A stretch of DNA of 64,000 bases from Micromussa lordhowensis (lineage: Eukaryota; Cnidaria; Anthozoa; Scleractinia; Lobophylliidae): assembly GCA_964020085.1 (NCBI GenBank), contig OZ026596.1, positions 16,355,795-16,419,794 on the forward strand, read 5' to 3'. The notes beneath the pieces were generated by a model. It did no database searches. It was not told where the DNA came from and worked only from the letters and a program-made list of their open reading frames with translations. A program made the translations under genes and the position numbers. Positions 9,333 through 18,100 of the stretch are shown here, piece by piece (position 1 is the first letter of the stretch; every line of letters begins with the position of its first letter).

Positions 9333-10577
9333 ATGGCATTTAGATCACCAGAGTACGTACAGAGAAACGAACTAGTGCAATTTCGTCTTCAAGATGCTAT
9401 AAGAGCTCCTGCCAATACTCAAGAGCAAAATAAGAAAGGATACAAATTTCATGTTACTGATCGGGGTATTATGCTTGATTGGTTTAACGCCTTTTTTGAA
9501 GTGCGATTCAGATTAGACCTTCGAGCAAATGGTGGAGACAATGCAGACGCCAGAACAACAATTATTAATGGATCGCATTCATTAATTAAGCATATGGTAA
9601 TAAAGAGTGCAGGAAAAATCGTCTATGACACTGATAATCTTCATCTTGTAACTTTTGCAAAAAATCTTTTAGAATATTCAGATGATTTTGGGCGTAGTAC
9701 GGCCAAAAATAGCTTATGGTATTTAGATACAGATGCCACTTCAGATGATACAAACACTGGTTTGGAAAGTAGGCGTTTATTAACAGCTAACAGAGCTCAT
9801 GTTAATACAAGTATTCCATTAAATAGGTATTCTTTTTTCGAAGAATTAGAAGGACGATTGTTACCTCCAATGGATCTCCAATTTGAAATAGAACTTACAC
9901 CGGACGCTGAAGTATTATATGGGGCAGTTGATACATTGAGATTAGTAATTGATCGTTTTTATCTATGGGTACCCCGACTAGAACCAAAAGATGCTCTGAT
10001 GACTAAATTCATCAGTGAATACCAAAAACCCAGTAAATGGAAATACCTCAAAGAAATGTACCAAAGTTCAGATACTACTAGAAACAGTGGTGATTTCAGA
10101 ATCTCAGCTAGTATTGATAAAGTACAGCATGTTTTCCTCTACTTCCAGAGACTTAAGACAAATGATATGTCAGCAAACCCTTATATTTTTGATACTTTTA
10201 AACTTAATGCTGCTAACAATAATAGTCATCTTAGCACATGTCGTCTTGAATATGGTAATGGTGTCTTCTATCCAGAACTTGAATATGATACAGAAAGTAA
10301 AACAAGAATCTATTATGATTTAATGAATTATTCATGGAAAAAGAATGATTATAATACAGGTACTCAGCTCAATATCACTAATTTTTCGAGTCTTTACCCA
10401 ATGTTATATTTTGACCTGACTTATCAAACAGAACAGGTAAGCAGAGATCCAAAGCAACTTAACGTAAGATTTCGCCTCTCACAAGCAGCAGCTGCTGATT
10501 TCCGAGTGCATGCAATTGTTCTCTATGAAGAAGATGTTGTTGTTGATAAAGTGGGAGATCAATTAGTTATTGTCTAA
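9333..10577 (+). CDS. Major capsid protein (double jelly-roll type), 414 aa
   Basis: A long beta-rich protein without signal peptide or membrane segment, beginning with a conserved-looking N-terminus (RSPEYVQRNELVQFRLQDA, residues 4-22). It matches my memory of the F54H12.2-like group, Polinton capsid proteins annotated in nematodes and other invertebrates. Length, lack of enzymatic motifs, and position between core-like protein and putative SSB genes fit the hexon-like major capsid protein that forms pseudo-hexameric trimers. The ATG is directly preceded by AAATATATA. Confidence comes from context as much as sequence. Confidence 0.8.
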   Translation: MAFRSPEYVQRNELVQFRLQDAIRAPANTQEQNKKGYKFHVTDRGIMLDWFNAFFEVRFRLDLRANGGDNADARTTIINGSHSLIKHMVIKSAGKIVYDTDNLHLVTFAKNLLEYSDDFGRSTAKNSLWYLDTDATSDDTNTGLESRRLLTANRAHVNTSIPLNRYSFFEELEGRLLPPMDLQFEIELTPDAEVLYGAVDTLRLVIDRFYLWVPRLEPKDALMTKFISEYQKPSKWKYLKEMYQSSDTTRNSGDFRISASIDKVQHVFLYFQRLKTNDMSANPYIFDTFKLNAANNNSHLSTCRLEYGNGVFYPELEYDTESKTRIYYDLMNYSWKKNDYNTGTQLNITNFSSLYPMLYFDLTYQTEQVSRDPKQLNVRFRLSQAAAADFRVHAIVLYEEDVVVDKVGDQLVIV

Positions 10578-10629
10578 AAAAAAATAAAAAAAAAAATATA
10601 TTTAGAAAAAATATTTTAATATAATATAT

Positions 10630-11355
10630 ATGAGAGTTAAAGAGAGTCAGAACGAAAGTCAGAACAAAGAAGAAATAGTCGATTTTCTCCATATTGACAC
10701 TTCAAAGATAACTTTTCGAAAACCAAAGCCAAATAAGCACAATGGAACACAGATTGGAATATTATACAATGGAAGGACATTATTTGTTAAATATAAAGGA
10801 TATACTCCGTTCGGTTTAAAAGAAAACTATGATAAAGATGGTAATTACCAAGGTACTAGCATGCAAATTAATTGTGATGGGGAATATCTAGAAAAAGCCA
10901 AAGAATTAGACGAATTTTTTATTGATTATTTATATTCTTTAGAGAACAATAAAAAAATACATAGAGAAGCTGTAGCGGGATATGATGAACACGGTCAAGG
11001 TGGTTCTTGGAAAAGAATCTGTAAAAAACCGTATAAAATTGTTGATGAAGAAAGAGTATATCAAGATTACCCATCAAAGATGGAGTTTTCACTATTTTTT
11101 AGAAATGATCGAATAGCTACAAAATTTTTTACATGGGATGGGGAAAATTTAGGATATGATTCAGTAAAAATTGGTCCAAAAAGTAAAGTGAAATTTATTG
11201 CTTCCTGGTTTTCAATTACAACAGGAACTTTTGGAGCTACTCTAAAACCAAAATTAATGCAAGTATCATATCGAGAAGTAGAAGATATTTTCGATAACTT
11301 CATCTTAGATGATGAAGAAGAAGAAGATGTTCTATCTATTGGATCTGATTTATAA
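10630..11355 (+). CDS. Putative single-stranded DNA-binding protein, 241 aa
   Basis: The central region is a mixed beta/charged fold with many aromatic and Lys residues, including KPKLMQV at about 210. The C-terminus is a strongly acidic tail (DDEEEEDVLSIGSDL). An OB-like beta core plus acidic C-tail is typical of viral SSBs such as phage T7 gp2.5, and the core loosely recalls NCLDV proteins proposed to bind ssDNA. Such a protein would serve the protein-primed polymerase at 15142, whose replication mode leaves displaced single strands. This is a low-certainty call; a virion protein is the alternative. ATAATATAT abuts the ATG. Confidence 0.4.
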   Translation: MRVKESQNESQNKEEIVDFLHIDTSKITFRKPKPNKHNGTQIGILYNGRTLFVKYKGYTPFGLKENYDKDGNYQGTSMQINCDGEYLEKAKELDEFFIDYLYSLENNKKIHREAVAGYDEHGQGGSWKRICKKPYKIVDEERVYQDYPSKMEFSLFFRNDRIATKFFTWDGENLGYDSVKIGPKSKVKFIASWFSITTGTFGATLKPKLMQVSYREVEDIFDNFILDDEEEEDVLSIGSDL

Positions 11356-11421
11356 GAACTATTCCAAAGTCATAGAATAAATATTATTTAGGAATTTAAA
11401 AAAGTCCCTAAATAATATATA

Positions 11422-12144
11422 ATGACTGAACTACATCAAATTTCTGTCAAACTTTCTGAAGGGCAAAAACGAAAACTAACTAAGGCTTACAGACACAGAG
11501 AAGAAATAAGTTTACGCTTTAGTAAAAATGCGTTAAGTGGTTCCGATGTTCTTATGGTGCCAATGAATACTGTTAAGAGACTCGCTAAGGCCAAAACAGC
11601 TAATCGAGGAATGGTAATTACTATATCAAAGTATAATATCAGGCGTCAATCTGGGTCTGGTATCTTTAGCTCAATATTGCCAGTATTAAAGAATGTAGCA
11701 CCAACTATCGGTAAAACACTAGGATTGTCTGCTCTAGCAGGGTTAGCTTCTGAAGGTGCTAGTCAAATAGTTAAGAAAATTAGTGGCGGACAAATGTATC
11801 AAGTACCAAATAATAAACTATTTATGTTAGCTCAATTGGGTGATCTACTGACTAAAGGACAAATAGGAGATTTAGCCCGAGCTCATAAAGGTGGAGAAGA
11901 CTTACTTTTCCGACTGACACAACGACAAGTAGGTAATGGTATTGGAACGTTAATAGCTAGTATTGGTATTCCAATGATTCTTGATGCATTAAAAGGAGGA
12001 AGTATAAAAGGAAGAGGAGGTCCTAGAATGGGGAAATCGGATGGAGGAGGAGGTCCTCGTATGGGAATGCCTATGGCTCCACCACCTTTTATTGGGACAT
12101 GGGGCAGGGGAGGAAAAAAAAAAAAAAAAGGTAAAAAAGCCTAA
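11422..12144 (+). CDS. Minor capsid/core precursor, pVI/pX-like, 240 aa
   Basis: The N-terminus (ISVKLSEGQKRKL, residues 7-19) resembles a Polinton family known to me only as a conserved virion-type protein. Residues 81-120 form a hydrophobic/amphipathic segment and 176-192 a second. The tail is Gly/Pro/Met-rich and ends in poly-Lys. Three sites fit the adenain consensus: ISGG/Q (120-123), LKGG/S (190-193) and IKGR/G (195-198). This is what a membrane-active precursor matured by the next gene's protease would need. The frame ends through a 16-A run (12114-12129), with the protease frame open in +1 across the same run. Confidence 0.6.
   Translation: MTELHQISVKLSEGQKRKLTKAYRHREEISLRFSKNALSGSDVLMVPMNTVKRLAKAKTANRGMVITISKYNIRRQSGSGIFSSILPVLKNVAPTIGKTLGLSALAGLASEGASQIVKKISGGQMYQVPNNKLFMLAQLGDLLTKGQIGDLARAHKGGEDLLFRLTQRQVGNGIGTLIASIGIPMILDALKGGSIKGRGGPRMGKSDGGGGPRMGMPMAPPPFIGTWGRGGKKKKKGKKA
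12114..12129 (+). promoter_or_regulatory. Poly-A(16) slippery tract before protease frame
   Basis: Sixteen consecutive A encode the terminal lysines of the 240-aa precursor. The protease frame lies one base forward (+1) and is open across the tract. A +1 ribosomal shift, or transcripts with one A fewer, would fuse precursor and protease. The protease also has its own ATG at 12164, so slippage is not strictly required here. A homopolymer assembly error would look the same. Confidence 0.5.
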
Positions 12145-12163
12145 ATTCCATAAAGATATCCCA

Positions 12164-12595
12164 ATGAGTAATTTTGATCTTTTAGATTGGTGTAAATACT
12201 TGAAGATACCTATCAAAAATGTCCTAAGCAGAGATCAGACTGTACCTCATAATCATAAGTTAGCGCTTTTTATTTATAATTTAGAACCTCATTATATGAG
12301 TGGTAGTCATTGGGTTACAACCTATGTTCGTGATGGAACAATAAATTACTTTGACTCTTTTGGTATGCCACCTTTTCAAGAGTTGGTACACCATGCAAAA
12401 GAGAAAAACTTAAATTTATTACACCAAAACCAGCAAATACAGAATCTCTATACTACAACCTGTGGCTATTTTTGCTTGTATTTCTTGAATGAAATGCATA
12501 AAGGAGTCGATTATTTCGATTTATTGCAAGTTTTTAGCTTTGACACAGAAGAGAATGAAAAATTCATAGAAAACTATTTTAAACTATTGCTTTGA
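12164..12595 (+). CDS. Adenain-like cysteine protease (C5/Ulp1 fold), 143 aa
   Basis: Catalytic elements appear in order: His in GSHWVTTY, Asp in NYFDSFG, Gln in QNQQIQ and Cys in TTCGYFCLYF. This is the His-Asp-Gln-Cys arrangement of adenovirus maturation proteases and their Polinton relatives, which cleave virion precursors. The frame is open upstream to 12041 and through the poly-A tract. The Met at 12164 is chosen because family N-termini resemble the following SNFDLLDWC segment and upstream residues are poly-Lys read-through. Unlike most element genes, it has no TATATA motif before the ATG (AAAGATATCCCA instead). Its 3' end overlaps the antisense 77-aa gene by 12 nt. Confidence 0.88.
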   Translation: MSNFDLLDWCKYLKIPIKNVLSRDQTVPHNHKLALFIYNLEPHYMSGSHWVTTYVRDGTINYFDSFGMPPFQELVHHAKEKNLNLLHQNQQIQNLYTTTCGYFCLYFLNEMHKGVDYFDLLQVFSFDTEENEKFIENYFKLLL

Positions 12596-12817
12596 GGACT
12601 TCTGCAACGTCAGGTGCGCGAAAGGAGTTATATTTTGTTGGATTTGTTTGATTTGTCGGATTTTTTTTAAATCTTTTTTCAAACTATTTCTCAGATTTCT
12701 CACTCTTTTAGTTTCTCCAGAACAACATAAAAAGGCAATTTTTCTATAAAGAAGTTTGTAATGTTTATACATCGCTTCTATTCTACGTATTTCATTGTCA
12801 ATTTCAATTTCTTCCAT
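12584..12817 (-). CDS. Small helical basic protein, 77 aa
   Basis: A short, highly charged, probably all-helical product with CC at residues 31-32 and many Lys/Arg between 37 and 60. The start at 12817 is chosen over an upstream in-frame Met (12874). The upstream extension is Tyr/Phe-rich translation of the AT intergenic and overlaps the divergent gene at 12851, whereas 12817 is immediately preceded by ATTATTATATA, the element's start motif. It converges with the protease gene and diverges from 12851. No family recognised. Confidence 0.5.
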   Translation of the reverse strand: MEEIEIDNEIRRIEAMYKHYKLLYRKIAFLCCSGETKRVRNLRNSLKKDLKKIRQIKQIQQNITPFAHLTLQKSSKQ

Positions 12818-12850
12818 TATATAATAATAAAAAAAATAATTATAATATAG
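12818..12850. promoter_or_regulatory. Divergent AT-only start-proximal promoter
   Basis: The 33-nt gap between two divergent ATGs is A/T except for one base. It carries the motif on both sides: ATTATTATATA before the leftward ATG and TATAATATAG before the rightward one. It is the second bidirectional instance in the element after 7046-7115. Confidence 0.5.
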
Positions 12851-13087
12851 ATGAAAAGCTATTGTGTAAAACAACGAAAACAGACAGAGTGCGTTCCTGG
12901 TTCAGAAAGGGTTGTACAGACAAGAAATGGTCGTGCCATGATGAAATGTAAATGCGCAGAATGTGGGATAACAAAAACTAAATTTGTTAAGTCAGGTACG
13001 GTAGGAAGAGGTAGAAAAGGAAAAGGGCTATTACTGGGTAAAAACAGTCCATTTAAGGGAATTCCCCTCATAGGAGCTATATTATAG
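12851..13087 (+). CDS. Cys-rich small protein, 78 aa, paralogue of PLA2 protein N-terminus
   Basis: Residues 1-45 hold cysteines at 5, 14, 33, 35 and 38 around the phrases YCVKQRK, NGR and CAECGITK. The same positions recur in the protein encoded at 13145, so the two are tandem paralogues. The arrangement resembles the DUF5679-type zinc-ribbon-like domain (YCVKC...NGR...C..CG), with one expected Cys replaced by Gln. The tail (46-78) is Gly/Lys/Arg-rich and ends hydrophobic (GIPLIGAIL), as in small virion-associated peptides. TATAATATAG abuts the ATG. Confidence 0.6.
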   Translation: MKSYCVKQRKQTECVPGSERVVQTRNGRAMMKCKCAECGITKTKFVKSGTVGRGRKGKGLLLGKNSPFKGIPLIGAIL

Positions 13088-13144
13088 TAAAGGAACTTTG
13101 TTAACAATAGATTAACATATATTTATTATAATATTAATTAATAT

Positions 13145-13891
13145 ATGTTATCTTATTGCGTTCGACAAAGAAAAAGGACAGAATGTGTACCTAATTCTGA
13201 AACTTTTGTAATTACAAAAAATGGTAGAAATGCAATGCGATGTATTTGTGCTGAATGTGGAATTACAAAATTTCGTTTTATATCTAAAGCGGAAATGCAA
13301 GGGAGCGGTTTTGATGAACTAATTGTCAAAGGGTTGGCTGCTGGTGCAAAAGGCTTGTACAACCTAGGTAAAAGGGGAGCTAGTAGAGCAATAAAATCTG
13401 ACTATGTAAAAGACAAAGTTAAAGGCATTGGTAAAAGGTATTTGAATAGAGCAATTGACTCTCTGGCTGATGATCTTTCCAAAAAAATCAGTGGAAGGGG
13501 AAGGGGAAGGGGTCTTGATATTCATAAAGCAATAGGTAAGTTACCTAAACCGAAAGCTGGTTGGACTTTACCAGGACACAAATATACTGGTCCTTACAAT
13601 GATTTAGAACGACAAGTAAAATGGGATCGTGATACTGGACAAATCTATGAAATCTATGATCAGCCAACAGGTAAGACAGATGCTATAGCCATGCAACACG
13701 ATGTTGATTACTCAGTATGTGCTGATAAGGGAGGTAATGTAAAATCATGTAAAAATGCGGCTGACAAGAAAATGTTCCGAGCTCTAGATGCAATTCCCTG
13801 GAATAAGAGACAGTGGGGTCATTGGCTGGCCAGAAACACTATTAATACAAAACAAAAACTTGGTTTAGGAGTAAAAAAAAAAAAACGCTAA
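13145..13891 (+). CDS. Cys-rich domain plus phospholipase A2 domain protein, 248 aa
   Basis: Residues 1-45 repeat the Cys-rich domain of the preceding gene (C5, C14, C33, C35, C38). A helical basic linker follows (60-115). Residues 133-215 look like a viral-type phospholipase A2: a calcium-loop-like YTGPYNDL (148-155) and catalytic QHDVDYSVC with H185, D186 and Y189. Parvoviruses and adintoviruses carry such a PLA2, used in membrane passage. Two adenain-consensus sites bracket the linker, MQGS/G (51-54) and ISGR/G (115-118), so the PLA2 may be released by the element protease. The frame ends in poly-Lys over a 13-A run, with the integrase frame open in +1. AATATAT abuts the ATG. Confidence 0.75.
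   Translation: MLSYCVRQRKRTECVPNSETFVITKNGRNAMRCICAECGITKFRFISKAEMQGSGFDELIVKGLAAGAKGLYNLGKRGASRAIKSDYVKDKVKGIGKRYLNRAIDSLADDLSKKISGRGRGRGLDIHKAIGKLPKPKAGWTLPGHKYTGPYNDLERQVKWDRDTGQIYEIYDQPTGKTDAIAMQHDVDYSVCADKGGNVKSCKNAADKKMFRALDAIPWNKRQWGHWLARNTINTKQKLGLGVKKKKR
13873..13885 (+). promoter_or_regulatory. Poly-A(13) slippery tract between PLA2 and integrase frames
   Basis: Thirteen A at the 3' end of the PLA2 frame. The integrase frame (+1) opens inside the tract, after a TAA at 13872-13874, and has no ATG until 14013, which lies downstream of the first catalytic Asp codon (14001). A shift of +1, or loss of one A in the transcript, would join the frames. The direction is the same as at 12114-12129. 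Confidence 0.6.
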
Positions 13892-14834
13892 AAATTTAGA
13901 CACATGGGAAGCGCTAGCTAATGAGTTACACAAACCTATAAAACGAAATTTTACCAAGCGAAGAGTCATTGCACATAATGTAGATGATATCTGGTGTTCA
14001 GACTTAGTTGATATGCAAAAGCTTAGCAAATGGAATCGAGGTTATAAATATCTACTAATGGTCTTAGACCTTTTCAGTAAATATGGTTGGATAGTACCTC
14101 TAAAGACAAAAACAGGTTTAGAAGTCGCTAAAGCGTTTGAAAGCTTATTAGTGAAAAATAAGCCTAAAATGTTATGGGTAGACAAAGGAAAAGAATATTA
14201 TAACAAAAATGTGTTGGATCTCTTAGCTAAGGATAAGATAAAGGTCTATTCCACTGAAAATGAAGAGAAATCATCAGTTTGTGAGAGATGGAATAGAACT
14301 ATCAAAGATAAAATGTATAAGAGATTCACTATGCAAAACAATACAGTCTACGTTGACATACTTCCGAAAATACTCGCCTCTTACAACAACAGCCGACATA
14401 GATCAATAGGAATGACGCCTATCCAAGCTAGAAAACCTGAAAACTATGGAAAAGTTTATTTTAATTTATATGGTGATTTAGCGAGAGACAATAAAAAGAA
14501 TGATAAACCAGCATTTGTGATAGGTGATAGAGTCCGAATAAGCAAATACAAAAGGGTGACCTTTGATAAAGGCTATACTCCTAATTGGACTGAAGAAGTT
14601 TTCATCATAGACGAAATTAGATTCACTAATCCTATTACTTATAAGATAAAAGACTTAAATGGTGAAGTGATTAAGGGTACTTTCTACAGAGAAGAGTTAC
14701 AAAAGACAGATCAAGAGGTCTATAGAATAGAGAAAATTATCAGAAAGTCAAAAGGAAAAGCATTAGTCAAATGGAAAGGTTACCCAGACGAATTTAACAG
14801 TTGGGTGCCAGCTGAGGATTTAAAAAATTTATAA
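13875..14834 (+). CDS. Polinton rve integrase with chromodomain (no proper start codon)
   Basis: The catalytic core has the first Asp at codon 14001 (IWCSDLVD), the second in LWVDKGKEY and the Glu in SVCERWNRT. The last two are 34 residues apart, the D,D-35-E pattern of retrovirus-like integrases. The C-terminus is a chromodomain (VKWKGYPDEFNSW, about 35 residues), expected to bind modified histones and guide insertion. This matches integrases of Polintons and adintoviruses (F54H12.3-like). Conserved-looking N-terminal sequence (ELHKPIKRNF) continues upstream of the Met at 14013 to the poly-A tract, with no in-frame ATG. Initiation at 14013 would drop the first catalytic residue. Entry by frameshift from the PLA2 gene or non-AUG initiation is inferred. 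No TATATA motif precedes it. Confidence 0.88.
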   Translation, partial: KKKNAKNLDTWEALANELHKPIKRNFTKRRVIAHNVDDIWCSDLVDMQKLSKWNRGYKYLLMVLDLFSKYGWIVPLKTKTGLEVAKAFESLLVKNKPKMLWVDKGKEYYNKNVLDLLAKDKIKVYSTENEEKSSVCERWNRTIKDKMYKRFTMQNNTVYVDILPKILASYNNSRHRSIGMTPIQARKPENYGKVYFNLYGDLARDNKKNDKPAFVIGDRVRISKYKRVTFDKGYTPNWTEEVFIIDEIRFTNPITYKIKDLNGEVIKGTFYREELQKTDQEVYRIEKIIRKSKGKALVKWKGYPDEFNSWVPAEDLKNL

Positions 14835-14876
14835 AAATTATTTAAAAAAATTAGAATATTATAAATAATTATATAG

Positions 14877-15086
14877 ATGGAAAAAACAGAAGAACAATTG
14901 AAACGAGAAAAATGGAACAAAATTACAAATGAGAGACTGAAAAATACTGAATGGTACTGTGATGTATGTGGAAATGGAAAAAATTACACTTATAGAGGAA
15001 AATATATGCATCTAAAGACAAAGAAACATGAGCGTAACATTCTAAAATACACTAATCCAGTTACTGGTACACTAATTGATTTATAA
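14877..15086 (+). CDS. C2H2-type mini zinc finger protein, 69 aa
   Basis: One zinc finger of the form WYCDVCG...YMHLKTKKH lies at residues 22-47, with Lys/Glu-rich flanks. The same CxxC...HLKTxxH finger opens the DNA polymerase encoded 55 nt downstream (WYCNTCKKKY...YQHLKTDFH), so this looks like a detached or duplicated copy of the polymerase N-terminus. It may bind DNA or the replication complex; that is inference. ATTATATAG abuts the ATG. Confidence 0.65.
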   Translation: MEKTEEQLKREKWNKITNERLKNTEWYCDVCGNGKNYTYRGKYMHLKTKKHERNILKYTNPVTGTLIDL

Positions 15087-15141
15087 TAAATAAAAAATTA
15101 AGAATTTAAAAAAAAAATTAGACATATATTATTATATATAG

Positions 15142-18100
15142 ATGGATTTTAAAGTTAAAATTAAACCCAAAAAGATATCTGTGGACACATTACCAAAACC
15201 ATCTCATTGGTATTGTAATACATGCAAGAAAAAATATTCAAAAGGGGGAAAATATCAGCATTTAAAGACAGATTTTCATAAGCTTAATGAAGCAAAAAAA
15301 GGTCCGCAAGGTCAGCCACTACCAGTCCCACCTGTCAACCCACAACCACTAAGATCTAAGAAACATGGAGATTATGTTGAAAATCGACTAATCCGATCAA
15401 TTGCAGAAAGGAGACTAAGAGACTCATACCTTGGAGGTACTTTAATAGATGATCAGATAAGTCCCTCAGTCAATTTACCAGAACCATTAAGACCTACTGA
15501 ATATAGACCACCTGCCCCAGTACCAAAACCACGTACAAAACCACCAACCGCTCCAGTGCCTTTACCGAGGCTAAAAATAATAAGACCTATAAAACCTGTA
15601 CCTACAAGACTTCAAAGAAAGGTTAAAAATGTGATTGATCAAATCGCTCCATATTATAGGCCTGAAACTATAAGAGAATTCAGAAGAAATTTGAAATTTA
15701 TACCTAAAGACATCACTATTACTGAGCGATCCAATGCATTAAGAGGTAATGTCAAATCTTATGAAGTGCCAATTGTTAATAGTTATGACCCAGGGGTACA
15801 GTTAAGTAGTACTAAACGAGCAATATTTGATATTTTAATGAAATTATTAACAGTCAAAAGGGGATTCAAATACAATACTACACTAAGGGTTCGATTATCA
15901 AAAAGTACTGAAGATGGTGTCATTTACAGAGAACCTTATTTTAACGCTGGCCCCTTTACTGTTACAAATAGACTAGATATAGAAGAGTCTATACATAATG
16001 GTATTGAAAGAATTTTAGAGTTAATAGCTGTTTGGCTATCTGAAGGTTCTGGTTGGGTATTTGAATCAGTAAAATTACATATCATTAATATTGTCTCTTA
16101 CTTTCCATTAAGAGGATCATCATATATTGAACTACCTGAAGAAATACGTAACCCTATGAAGGGTTTAATCAATCTCAAAAATACAGACAATAAATGTTTC
16201 TTATGGTGTCATAACAGGCACCTAAATCCATTAATAAAAGACCCTCAAAGAATAACTAAGGCAGATAGAGAATCAGTTAAACGTTTAGATTATACCGGTA
16301 TCACTTTTCCAGTCACTGTAAAAGATATTTTTAAGATTGAAAAGCAAAATAAGATTAATATCTGTGTATTTGGTTATGATGGAGAAGCTTATCCTATCAG
16401 AATATCAGAAACTAATTTTACAGACCACTTAGAATTACTATGGATTGAAGAAGGAGACAAGAGCCACTATGTGCTCATCAAGGATTTCGATCGATTTATG
16501 TTTTCATTCAATGATCACAAAGAAAAGAAATATTTTTGTTTGCGTTGTCTACATTGTTGTAGTTCTGCTAGTGTCCTAGAAGATCACAAGCAAGACTGCC
16601 TGCTCCTTAATGGTACTCAAGCGATCAAGATGCCTGAGGCAGGATCAAAAATTTATTTCAAAAATCACAAGAAAATGTTACCTGCGCCTTTTGTAATTTA
16701 CGCTGATTTTGAAGCAATCACAGAAAAAATAGACGGTTGCCAACCTAGTGATGGTCAATCTTACACGAGTACTTATCAGAGTCATAAGGCCTGTAGTTAC
16801 GGATATAAATTAGTCTGTAGATATGATAAGAGATATTCCAAACCAGTAGAAATTTACCGTGGAGAAGATTGTATCGAAAAATTTATCATGAAAATGTTGA
16901 GTGAAGTAAAAGATTGTCAAAGAATAGTTAGCGAACAATTCCAGAAACCATTAGTTATGACAGAGAAAAATGAAAGAGATTTCCAAAATTCTACTAAATG
17001 TCATATTTGTGCGAGAATATTTAATGAGCAAAAACCTTCAAAACAAAAAGTTAGAGATCATTGCCATATTACTGGTAAATATCGTGGCGCTGCTCATAGT
17101 GATTGTAATCTTAAATGGGCTATTAGTGCAGAAAAGTTAAAAATTCCTGTAATCTTTCATAATCTTAAAGGCTATGACTGCCATTTTATCATGCAAAAGA
17201 TTGGTCATTTAGTAAGACAAGATGTTAATATTGATGTTGGTGTTATAGCAAGTAATTTTGAGAAATATATTGGCTTTAGACTAGGTAATCATTTGACTTT
17301 CATTGACAGTTTTTCATTTATGAGTCAGAGTTTAGATCGACTAAGCAGTAATTTAAGTGATAATGCATTCTTTTATTCAAAGAAAGCTTTTCCAAATGAT
17401 GATCAATTTAGATTAATAAAGCGAAAAGGTGTTTACCCTTATGATTACATGGACTCATTCCAGCGATTCAGTGAGAAGTCTTTACCCGCAAGAGAAGATT
17501 TTTATAGTATTTTGAATGATACAAATATTTCAGAGAGTGACTATGAGCACGCAAAACGAGTATGGAGTGCCTTCCAAATTAAAGACTTAGGTGATTATCA
17601 TGATTTATATTTGCGGACTGATGTTCTACTCTTAGCGGATGTATTTGAAAATTTCAGAACTATATGTTTGAAGGACTATGGGCTAGATCCTTGTCATTAT
17701 TATTCAGCGCCTGGGTTATCTTGGGATGCATTACTGAAAATGACTAATGTAAATCTGGATTTAATTTCAGATATAGATCAACAACTATTCATTGAAAAGG
17801 GTATGAGAGGTGGTATTAGTACTATTACACACAGACATGCTGTAGCAAACAACAAGTATATGAAGGGTTACAATCCAGAGTTGGAAAGTAGTTATTTAAT
17901 GTATTTGGATGCAAATAATCTTTATGGATGGGCTATGTCACAGTCACTTCCAACTGGAGATTTCCGATGGATTCCCTCTGAAGATTTCATCTTAGAAAAT
18001 TACACAAATGATACTAGAAAAGGTGTTATTTTAGAGGTAGATTTAGAATATCCGGAAGAGCTACACGATTTGCATAATGATTATCCATTAGCACCAGAAA

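Noticed and set aside
12041..12163. Longer protease start at 12041
   Set aside because: The extension is an out-of-frame reading of the precursor gene and poly-A tract; it makes sense only as a frameshift product, not as an independent start.
12818..12874. Longer start for the 77-aa antisense protein
   Set aside because: The extension crosses the AT-only divergent promoter and overlaps the next gene; the motif sits before 12817.
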